Below the pieces are notes generated by a model, which saw only the letters and a list, made by a program, of their open reading frames with translations, was not told where the DNA came from and made no database searches. From the NCBI GenBank assembly GCA_001803705.1, contig MHDY01000175.1, positions 1 to 19,180 of the forward strand: DNA of 19,180 bases, given 5' to 3'. Origin of the DNA: Nitrospirae bacterium GWC2_56_14. Its GTDB lineage: Bacteria; Nitrospirota; UBA9217. Positions 1-5,342 of this stretch are shown piece by piece (position 1 is the first letter of the stretch; each line of letters opens with the position of its first letter). Made by a program: the position numbers and the translations under genes.

Positions 1-106
1 TCATCTGCGCGAAGAAATTAATGACGCCCATAGCATTCCAGATCAGCGTGACAACGCTAATTACCCAGAAACTCCAATGAACACCAACAATAGTCTTATC
101 ATTCAT
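1..106 (-). CDS. Small integral membrane protein, N-terminal part (truncated by window edge)
   Basis: The reading frame starts at the ATG at 106-104 and runs off the left edge after about 35 codons. It reads MNDKTIVGVHWSFW and continues with the same residues as the complete gene at 1313-1735, except for one extra valine codon after MNDKTI. A Shine-Dalgarno AGGAG sits just upstream. The visible part covers the first predicted transmembrane helix. It is a near-identical paralogue of the gene 1.6 kb away. The function is unknown. Small proteins of this type are sometimes labelled as sugar transporters, without strong support. Confidence 0.75.
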   Translation of the reverse strand, partial: MNDKTIVGVHWSFWVISVVTLIWNAMGVINFFAQM

Positions 107-142
107 CGCATACTCCTATTAGCTCGTTTTATCAGGATTGCA
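1..142. repeat. Direct repeat, copy 1 (5' part of duplicated membrane gene)
   Basis: Positions 1-142 match 1634-1772 in the same orientation with only a few substitutions and one in-frame 3-nt difference. The match includes the ribosome binding site and about 20 nt upstream of it, and fades after the shared AGGATTGCA at 134-142. The copy probably extends left beyond the window. Confidence 0.85.
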
Positions 143-206
143 TTTAATTTAGTACTCATTTTTCGCAGGCGTTCACGTTGACACACATAACACGCGGGTG
201 TAGGGC

Positions 207-234
207 GCGGGTCACAGCGGCTCACACGACCCGC
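207..234. repeat. Small palindrome, REP-like
   Basis: GCGGGTC at 207-213 is the exact reverse complement of GACCCGC at 228-234. An alternative pairing is CAGCGG at 215-220 with CCGCTG at 231-236. It lies in the otherwise empty 200-bp gap between the truncated membrane gene and the MNT gene. It may be a degenerate REP-type element or a weak hairpin. No terminator T-tract follows it. Confidence 0.3.
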
Positions 235-317
235 TGATTGGAATCATTCAGACGATCTTTGCGCGCTATTCGTGTAAGAAGATTTGACGTAGGCAGGGTT
301 CAAATAAGGAACAAACT

Positions 318-659
318 TCAAGCGGCATAGAGAATCTTACCTGTTCGTTTGATCTCGCCGATAAATGTCTCAGGTGATGCAGACTGGAACTCGTCGGAAG
401 AATATCCGATTAATTCCGCGACGGATAAGTATTGCGCCAACAATCGGGCAAGAGTTGCCTGTATCTCAAATATTTTTTTGCCTTGAAAATCGGGGGAAAT
501 AATAGCAATATCTATATCGGAATGCGGTCGTGGAGTTCCTTTTGCATAGGAACCGTAAAGAATGATTTTATCCACTGCAATGCGATTTGCGGTCAATGTT
601 TTAGCAAGATTATTTATGATCTTTTTGATTTCAGATGCGGTATATTTTTCTTTAACCAT
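318..659 (-). CDS. MNT-type nucleotidyltransferase domain protein (antitoxin-like partner of HEPN)
   Basis: A 113-residue minimal nucleotidyltransferase. The polymerase-beta-fold signature is intact: G36-S37 in LYGSYAKGTPRPHSDIDIAI, with metal-binding aspartates D48 and D50, and an acidic residue (E82, in AELIGY) where the third carboxylate usually lies. In characterised HEPN/MNT modules the MNT protein modifies or neutralises the HEPN partner. Here that role is inferred from family and context. It is the second gene of a two-gene unit: its start lies 46 nt inside the HEPN gene. The start at 659 is supported by AAGGA about 8-9 nt upstream. The length is normal for the family. Confidence 0.88.
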   Translation of the reverse strand: MVKEKYTASEIKKIINNLAKTLTANRIAVDKIILYGSYAKGTPRPHSDIDIAIISPDFQGKKIFEIQATLARLLAQYLSVAELIGYSSDEFQSASPETFIGEIKRTGKILYAA

Positions 660-1018
660 TGGACGATCCTTTTTGTTTGCCGCATATATTCGGCGGCTGT
701 TTTAGCGTTAAGCTCTTTTGACAATCGCGTGAAATCCTCGGGGTAGCGAGTTGGAACACTTTGTAGGTTTATCGCGTTTACAAATGATTGCAGTTCCTCC
801 GGTAGAGTAATGCCGCCAAGCTCCAGAAGTCGATTGAGGTTATGCGTATATGGCGGCAGTTCGCAGAGAGCCTCGGATAAGACGGCCTTAAACATCTTTT
901 CTAAAGATAAATGGCACATGAAAACCACATATAGATATCGCCGGTTTTTCAGCAACGATGCGGCGGTCTTAAGATCGTAATCTGCTGATTTCAGCCAATT
1001 TATTGTGGCTTTTTTCAT
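614..1018 (-). CDS. HEPN domain protein (toxin-like partner of MNT)
   Basis: A 134-residue all-helical HEPN-type protein. Family hallmarks visible are CHLSLEKMFKAVL at about 35-47, PPYTHNLNRLLEL at 55-67 and RYPEDF at 91-96, followed by a long C-terminal helix. HEPN proteins paired with MNT proteins often act as RNA-cleaving toxins through an R-X4-6-H motif. I cannot place a clear motif of that kind here, so this may be a non-catalytic HEPN. It is the first gene of the pair and overlaps the MNT gene by 46 nt. No Shine-Dalgarno is seen before the ATG. Instead a near-perfect promoter abuts the start codon, which implies leaderless translation. Confidence 0.85.
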   Translation of the reverse strand: MKKATINWLKSADYDLKTAASLLKNRRYLYVVFMCHLSLEKMFKAVLSEALCELPPYTHNLNRLLELGGITLPEELQSFVNAINLQSVPTRYPEDFTRLSKELNAKTAAEYMRQTKRIVQWLKKNIPHLKSKRS

Positions 1019-1024
1019 GTGTGA

Positions 1025-1053
1025 ATCATAACAGTATTGCGCTGTGGTGTCAA
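1025..1053 (-). promoter_or_regulatory. Sigma70 promoter of the HEPN/MNT pair
   Basis: On the minus strand, TTGACA (1053-1048, perfect -35) is followed by exactly 17 nt and TATGAT (1030-1025, 5 of 6 at -10). Transcription should begin about 7 nt downstream, at about 1018, which is the first base of the HEPN start codon. The mRNA is therefore predicted to have little or no leader. Confidence 0.8.
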
Positions 1054-1098
1054 GAACGACGGCATTGAGCGATTGTATGAGATTTGCGGTCTTTTAAG

Positions 1099-1125
1099 AG
1101 GGGTGGCAGTTTTATCGCCGCCCCT
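1099..1125. terminator. Hairpin, possible weak terminator
   Basis: AGGGGTGGC at 1099-1107 pairs with GCCGCCCCT at 1117-1125 (nine pairs, one of them G-T) around a 9-nt loop. Only a short T run follows on the plus strand, so terminator function is uncertain. It sits just upstream of the HEPN promoter and could insulate it. Confidence 0.35.
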
Positions 1126-1150
1126 TTAGACTAGACCATTGCATCGTTGC

Positions 1151-1177
1151 GTCGGGTTTCGCTATGCTCTACCCGAC
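1151..1177. repeat. REP-like palindrome
   Basis: GTCGGGT at 1151-1157 and ACCCGAC at 1171-1177 are perfect inverted arms around TTCGCTATGCTCT. Elements of the type GTCGGGTTTCGC...ACCCGAC are widespread bacterial intergenic repeats. This one is joined directly to the 5' side of a gene remnant, which suggests that the break in that gene happened at or near the repeat. Confidence 0.6.
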
Positions 1178-1300
1178 AAACTGAAGCAGATCGTCGTGGC
1201 AGTGGGCCAGGGTTCGACGGCGGCCATGAGCGCGTTTGAGGATATTTCGGGTATGGTTGGCGAGGAGAAGAAGGTTGCGGAGGCGGTGAAGAAGGGGTGA
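1178..1300 (+). pseudogene. 3' remnant of a thioredoxin-reductase-like flavoprotein gene
   Basis: The plus frame reads KLKQIVVAVGQG then STAAMSAFEDISGM and ends EAVKKG at the TGA at 1298-1300. This resembles the C-terminus of the NAD(P)H/FAD thioredoxin reductase family, where a KQIVVAxGQG segment followed by AAMxAFE closes the second FAD-binding half. No start codon or upstream domain remains: the open frame reaches back only through the REP-like palindrome to a stop at 1127-1129. I infer a decayed or recombined fragment, about 40 codons long. It is not expected to be functional. Confidence 0.5.
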
Positions 1301-1312
1301 TATCTGCTGATC

Positions 1313-1735
1313 CTAGCTGATCCAACCCTTACTCTCGGCCTGCTTTGCATACCAGATCAAAAACGCCGCTACCACCAGCGGCATCAGAATAATCCCCAGT
1401 ATCTCACCGAGACCGAAGTCGACACCGACGCCAAGGGTATGCGACGTTGTCACGATCACGCCAAGCAGCGACGCGATAAACAAATAGTACGCAGCTGCCT
1501 TCCGGAGCAGAAGCAGAAGGCAGCCAATCGTGCCGCCGAAAACGGCTAGAGCGAAACCTCCGGTGGCCCATGCGGGCCGGCCTTCGACTATCGCGCGCTC
1601 AGACATGCGATATGTCTCGAGCACATCGGGATTCATCTGCGCGAAGAAATTAATGACGCCCATAGCATTCCAGATCAGCGTGACAACGCTAATTACCCAG
1701 AAACTCCAATGAACACCAATAGTCTTATCATTCAT
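1313..1735 (-). CDS. Small four-helix integral membrane protein
   Basis: A 140-residue protein with four predicted transmembrane segments at about 12-33, 56-77, 81-100 and 109-130, and a short polar loop after the first helix (NPDVLETYRMSERAIVEG). Related small proteins are found in many Gram-negative genomes and are sometimes annotated as sugar transporters. I see no motif that supports a specific function. The start is well set: AGGAGG lies 5 nt before the ATG at 1735. It is transcribed alone, downstream of the terminator at 1787-1812. Its 5' 100 bp and leader are duplicated at 1-142. The C-terminal half has the GLGEILGIILMPLVVAAF helix. Confidence 0.75.
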   Translation of the reverse strand: MNDKTIGVHWSFWVISVVTLIWNAMGVINFFAQMNPDVLETYRMSERAIVEGRPAWATGGFALAVFGGTIGCLLLLLRKAAAYYLFIASLLGVIVTTSHTLGVGVDFGLGEILGIILMPLVVAAFLIWYAKQAESKGWIS

Positions 1736-1772
1736 CGCATCCTCCTATTAGCTTGTGTTTATTAGGATTGCA
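1634..1772. repeat. Direct repeat, copy 2 (5' part of duplicated membrane gene)
   Basis: This is the second copy of the segment at 1-142, covering the start of the membrane gene, its AGGAGG ribosome binding site and the leader up to AGGATTGCA. The two copies bracket the HEPN/MNT pair and the gene remnant. Confidence 0.85.
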
Positions 1773-1786
1773 ATAAAAGCGGATAA

Positions 1787-1812
1787 GCGGAGCGCAGGAA
1801 CAGGCGCTTCGC
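1787..1812 (-). terminator. Bidirectional-type terminator after the efflux operon
   Basis: GCGGAGCGC at 1787-1795 and GCGCTTCGC at 1804-1812 form a nine-position stem with one mismatch and an 8-nt loop. It begins 5 nt past the stop codon of the last pump gene. On the plus strand a G then TTTTTT follows. On the minus strand the following sequence is TTATCCGCTTTTATT, also T-rich. It probably ends the seven-gene efflux transcript. Confidence 0.55.
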
Positions 1813-1817
1813 GTTTT

Positions 1818-3047
1818 TTATTCATACCGCAATGCATCGATGGGATTCAGAAGCGAGGCCTTGTACGCGGGGTAGAAGCCGAAGAAAATGCCGATGAAGC
1901 CTGAAAAGCCGAAAGCGAGCACGATCGAGAGGGGCGAGACCACGATGGGCCAGCCTGAGGCGGAGGAAATGATGGCTGATGTGGCTACGCCGGCGATGGT
2001 CCCGATGATACCGCCGATGAGGGAGAGCGTGAGCGCTTCGATGATGAACTGAAGACGGATGTCCCAGGTCTTGGCGCCGATGGCCATGCGGATGCCGATC
2101 TCGCGGGTACGCTCCGTAACGGACACGAGCATGATGTTCATGATGCCGATCCCGCCCACGAGCAGCGACACCGATGCAATGGCGCCGAGCAGCAGCGTCA
2201 TGACCCTGGTGGATTCTTCGCGGGCCTGCATGAGCTGCGTCAGGTTCCTGACCGTGAAATCATTCTCCTGCTTCTGCCCCATGCGGTGCCGCTGTCTCAG
2301 CAGCTCCGTGATCTGCTGTTCAGCCGCCTCAAGGTCCTCCGCGTTCTTTGCCTTGACCGTGATGACCCGCACCATGCCCGGGAACTGGGCGCCGAAAAGC
2401 TTCTTCTGGGCCGTGGTGATCGGGATCATGATAGTGTCGTCCTGATCGTGCCCCCGGGCGTCCTGCCCCTTCGGGGCCAGAACGCCGACCACGGTGAACG
2501 GCAGGTTCTTGATCCTGATCGCGTGGCCAACAGGGTCCTGGTCCCCGAACAGATTGTCCACCACGGTCTGGCCCAGGAGGGCGACCTTGGTCGCGCTCTT
2601 GACGTCCTGGCTGGTGAAGGACCGGCCGGCGGTCAGCCGCCATTCCCGGATGTCCAGCATGGAAGGCGTCGTGCCGAGGATGGCCGTGGACCAGTTCATG
2701 TGGCTGAATACGATCTGGGCGGTGCCACTGTGGGTCGGCGCCACAGCCTCCACCGCGGGGCATTCGCGCAATATTGCCTCGGCATCAGCCATGGTGAGCG
2801 TGGGCTGCGTGCCCGCGCCCATGCGCACGCCCCCGGAAGTCGTGGCGCCGGGGAGGACGATCAGGAGGTTGCTCCCCATACTGGAGATCTGCGCGGCGAT
2901 CTGCTGCGTCGCGCCCGCGCCCACGGCGACCATGGCGATCACGGCGCCGACGCCGATGATAATGCCGAGCATGGTGAGGCCCGAGCGCATTTTGTTTACG
3001 CGGAGCGCCCGGAAGGAGATCTTGAAGGTGGAAGGAAGATTGATCAT
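1818..3047 (-). CDS. MacB-type ABC transporter permease (FtsX family)
   Basis: A 409-residue inner-membrane subunit of a MacB-like mechanotransmission ABC transporter. One transmembrane helix at about 24-44 is followed by a large periplasmic domain (MacB_PCD type, about 50-280). Three helices follow at about 282-308, 335-360 and 371-392. The ERTREIGIRMAIGA segment (312-325) is the typical cytoplasmic coupling element, and the end, NPIDALRYE, is typical of the family. In E. coli MacB this permease is fused to its ATPase. Here the ATPase is the separate gene upstream. AGGT 5 nt before the ATG supports the start. The likely role is ATP-driven export of a toxic or amphipathic compound from the periplasm through MacA and TolC-type partners. 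The substrate is unknown. Confidence 0.92.
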   Translation of the reverse strand: MINLPSTFKISFRALRVNKMRSGLTMLGIIIGVGAVIAMVAVGAGATQQIAAQISSMGSNLLIVLPGATTSGGVRMGAGTQPTLTMADAEAILRECPAVEAVAPTHSGTAQIVFSHMNWSTAILGTTPSMLDIREWRLTAGRSFTSQDVKSATKVALLGQTVVDNLFGDQDPVGHAIRIKNLPFTVVGVLAPKGQDARGHDQDDTIMIPITTAQKKLFGAQFPGMVRVITVKAKNAEDLEAAEQQITELLRQRHRMGQKQENDFTVRNLTQLMQAREESTRVMTLLLGAIASVSLLVGGIGIMNIMLVSVTERTREIGIRMAIGAKTWDIRLQFIIEALTLSLIGGIIGTIAGVATSAIISSASGWPIVVSPLSIVLAFGFSGFIGIFFGFYPAYKASLLNPIDALRYE

Positions 3048-3059
3048 GGTGTACCTATT

Positions 3060-3180
3060 GCGGATTGCGGATTTCGGATTGCGGAATGAACAGCAGGGGC
3101 GGTAATTTTCAAGTTATTTTTCATAGTGTAAATTCCTGAGAGTCTGCGAGGTTTCCGATGTTAATCCGAAATCCGAAATT
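3060..3180. repeat. Inverted arms of 7-nt tandem units (element A)
   Basis: The left arm at 3060-3087 is four 7-nt units, GCGGATT, GCGGATT, TCGGATT and GCGGAAT. The right arm at 3161-3180 is the inverse type, AATCCGA AATCCGA AATT. The shared inverted core is GGATTTCGGATT. The right arm overlaps the stop codon of the ATPase gene (3179-3181). The pair fills the gap between the ATPase and permease genes. Confidence 0.7.
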
Positions 3181-3865
3181 AAATCACGGCCTCATCAGTG
3201 ATGATCCGTCCATCCGAAAACCGGATGATCCGCTTGCCGTAGGCCGCAATATCGTGCTCGTGGGTCACCAGGATCACGGTGATGCCGGACTCCTGGTTCA
3301 GCCGCACGAAGAGTTCCATGATCTCCTGGCTTGTTCTGGTGTCGAGATTGCCCGTGGGTTCGTCCGCCAGGATGATGGGCGCTTCGTTCACCAGCGCCCG
3401 GGCAATGGCCACGCGCTGCTGCTGGCCGCCGGAGAGCTGGTTCGGGTGATGGTCTTCCCGGCCTTCGAGCCCCACGTTCTTGAGCGCCTGCCGGGCCCGG
3501 TCCCGCCGTTCGTGCGCAGCAAATCCGTTGTAGAGCATGGGCAGTTCCACATTCTCCAGGGCCGAGGTGCGCGACAGCAGGTTGAAGCCCTGGAAAACAA
3601 AGCCGAGCTTTTTGTTCCTGATCTCGGCCAGGTCGTCCCGGGAAAGCCGGCCCGTATCGATGCCGTCAAGGAAGTAGTGTCCGTCCGTAGGTGTGTCAAG
3701 GCAGCCGAGGATGTTCATGAACGTTGATTTGCCCGAGCCGGACTGGCCCATGATGGCGACAAACTCGCTTTTTTCGATGGTCGAAGATATATGGTCCAGC
3801 GCGCGGAGGTCGATGTCGCCGAGCCGGTATACCTTGCTGATCTTTTGTGCTTCGATGAGTGACAT
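3179..3865 (-). CDS. MacB/LolD-type ABC transporter ATP-binding protein
   Basis: A 228-residue ATPase with a complete ABC signature: Walker A GQSGSGKST at 40-48, Q-loop Q92 in FVFQGFNLL, LSGGQ at 144-148, Walker B IILADE at 164-169 and H-loop H202. The GCLDTPT segment after Walker A and QGFNLLSRTSALENVELPM are typical of the MacB/LolD/YknY subfamily that energises FtsX-like permeases. I chose the ATG at 3865 over a GTG at 3880 because the intervening codons are themselves the Shine-Dalgarno, GGGGGAGG. It is followed by its permease and preceded by the MacA-like adaptor, so the three genes form a tripartite set. Confidence 0.93.
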   Translation of the reverse strand: MSLIEAQKISKVYRLGDIDLRALDHISSTIEKSEFVAIMGQSGSGKSTFMNILGCLDTPTDGHYFLDGIDTGRLSRDDLAEIRNKKLGFVFQGFNLLSRTSALENVELPMLYNGFAAHERRDRARQALKNVGLEGREDHHPNQLSGGQQQRVAIARALVNEAPIILADEPTGNLDTRTSQEIMELFVRLNQESGITVILVTHEHDIAAYGKRIIRFSDGRIITDEAVI

Positions 3866-3871
3866 AATCCT

Positions 3872-3955
3872 CCCCCTCACCCCAACCCTCTCCCACCAGG
3901 GGAGAGGATGTTAGCAGTAGCCCCTCCCTTACATGGGAGGGGTTGGGGAGGGTGA
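3872..3955. repeat. Palindromic intergenic repeat of CCCTCACCCC type (element B)
   Basis: Two adjacent hairpins are visible: CTCTCCC-ACCA-GGGGAGAG at 3889-3907 and CCCTCCC-TTACAT-GGGAGGG within 3921-3942. The outer flanks CCCTCACCCCAACCC and GGGTTGGGGAGGGTG are also approximately inverted. This class of repeat is common between genes in many proteobacterial genomes. It lies between the adaptor and ATPase genes, and its left end runs into the ATPase ribosome binding site. Confidence 0.65.
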
Positions 3956-3967
3956 AATGCTTGAGAA

Positions 3968-5095
3968 CTAGAACATCCTTGGGGACTGGGTCTGCGATTT
4001 ATTCTTTTTCACTGCCTCAACGATAATGGCCTGCCCCTCCTTGAGGTCCCCGGATACGATCTCAGTATAGTTTCCGTCACTGATGCCGGGTTCTATGGCG
4101 ACGCGCCGGGGCTTTCCATTCTCCAGGATCCAGACCGAGGGTCCCTTTTTCTCCGAAGCGCCCGCATTGGCCTTTGCCGCCGCCCCCGGGGAGACTGCTC
4201 CTGTTCGTTCCGTGAACCGGAACCGCATGGCTGCATTGGTGATCCTGAGCACATTGCGCTGTGTTGTGATGATGATCGAAACATTGGCGGTCATCCCGGG
4301 CATCAGTTTCAGGTCGCGGTTGTCGACCTTGATCACCACATCATAGGTGACCACGTTCTGTACGGTTATGGGCGCCTGCCGCTTCTGCCACACCGTTCCT
4401 TTGAACAGGGTATCGGGATAGGCATCCACGGTGAACTCCACCGCCTGTCCGACCTTCACGACGCCGATATCGGACTCGGCGATGCTCGTATTGATCTGCA
4501 TCTTGGTCAGGTCCTGGGCGATGGTGAAGAGCGTCGGCGTCTGGAAACTGGCCGCAACGGTCTGGCCGATGTCCACGTTCCGGGAGATCACGATGCCGTC
4601 CACAGGTGACAAGATGCGGGTGTACCGGAGGTTCGTTTCCGACACCCTGAGGGCGGCTTTCGCCTGCTCCAGCTGCGCCCGGGCGCTGTCAAAATTGGTT
4701 TCCGCCGTGTCGAGGTCGCTGCGGGGGATCAGGTTCTTGGCGAAGAGCTCCCGGTTTCGTTTCAGCGTCCGGTCGGCATCGCGGTAGGTCGCATCGGCCT
4801 TTTCCACATTCGCCCGTGCCTGCGCAGCCTGTGCTTCCAGCATTTCGGGATCGATCTGGGCGATCAACTGGCCTTTGGTGACCCGGGAATTGAAATCCAC
4901 ATAAAGATTCTTGATCGTGCCCGACACCTGGGTGCCGACCAGAACGGTTGTCACGGCATTGACCGTTCCCGTTGCGGTCACGCTCTGCTGGATATCGCCG
5001 CGGGACACGGGTTCGGTGCGGTACGAGGGTGCGTCCCCTTTGCAGCTGAACAGGAGCATGACGACGAGGCTGAGAATAATTTTTTGTTTTATCAT
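3968..5095 (-). CDS. MacA-like periplasmic adaptor (membrane fusion) lipoprotein
   Basis: A 375-residue HlyD/RND-family adaptor linking the MacB-type transporter to an outer-membrane channel. The N-terminus is a lipoprotein signal with lipobox LFSC and acylated Cys18. Next come the lipoyl/biotinyl half GTVNAVTTVLVGTQVSG, a long alpha-helical hairpin (about 80-155, rich in Ala, Gln and Glu), the second lipoyl half ILSPVDGIVISRNVDIGQTV, a beta-barrel domain and a membrane-proximal domain. The GTQVSG start of the lipoyl domain is typical of MacA-type adaptors. The start at 5095 is preferred because AGGA lies about 7 nt upstream. In-frame starts further up (to 5152) would put repeat-derived sequence in the protein. 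It is located between the RND pump and the ABC pair. Confidence 0.9.
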   Translation of the reverse strand: MIKQKIILSLVVMLLFSCKGDAPSYRTEPVSRGDIQQSVTATGTVNAVTTVLVGTQVSGTIKNLYVDFNSRVTKGQLIAQIDPEMLEAQAAQARANVEKADATYRDADRTLKRNRELFAKNLIPRSDLDTAETNFDSARAQLEQAKAALRVSETNLRYTRILSPVDGIVISRNVDIGQTVAASFQTPTLFTIAQDLTKMQINTSIAESDIGVVKVGQAVEFTVDAYPDTLFKGTVWQKRQAPITVQNVVTYDVVIKVDNRDLKLMPGMTANVSIIITTQRNVLRITNAAMRFRFTERTGAVSPGAAAKANAGASEKKGPSVWILENGKPRRVAIEPGISDGNYTEIVSGDLKEGQAIIVEAVKKNKSQTQSPRMF

Positions 5096-5130
5096 ATGAA
5101 TTCCTAACTTGGACATGCCGGAAGCAAAAA

Positions 5131-5257
5131 GCCTCTCTCGCAAAGCTCGCAAAGGACGCCAAGAAAACCCTAAGCCACGGCTTGCTTTTGGTTTTAAACC
5201 AGAAAAGTTTTTTTCTTAAGATTCTCTTTGCGTTCTTTGCGAGCTTTGCGAGAGAAA
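5131..5257. repeat. Inverted arms of 9-nt tandem units (element C)
   Basis: The right arm at 5226-5257 is built from CTTTGCGTT, CTTTGCGAG and CTTTGCGAG followed by AG. The left arm at 5131-5160 is its near-perfect inverse, with only a few mismatches in about 28 positions. The arms are separated by about 65 nt. They occupy the 247-bp gap between the RND pump gene and the MacA-like gene. The rest of this gap shows nothing I can assign. Confidence 0.8.
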
Positions 5258-5342
5258 TTCTTTTCCTTTTGATTTAGGTGCAAATCCAGTCCATCCTGTT
5301 ATCCTGTCAAAAAGGGTTGCTTCAATTTGTTCTGCCAAAGCG

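Noticed and set aside
104..110. Two-codon upstream frame (ATG CGA TGA) overlapping the start of the small membrane gene, also present in the copy near 1735
   Set aside because: The first ATG directly abuts the Shine-Dalgarno, so it is too close to be used, and the overlap is probably chance.
178..206. TTGACA at 178-183 on the plus strand
   Set aside because: No plausible -10 box or plus-strand gene follows.
1131..1350. Two short minus-strand open frames between the HEPN and membrane genes
   Set aside because: They are low-complexity Pro/Ser-rich translations crossing the REP palindrome. The plus-strand reading as a reductase tail explains the sequence better.
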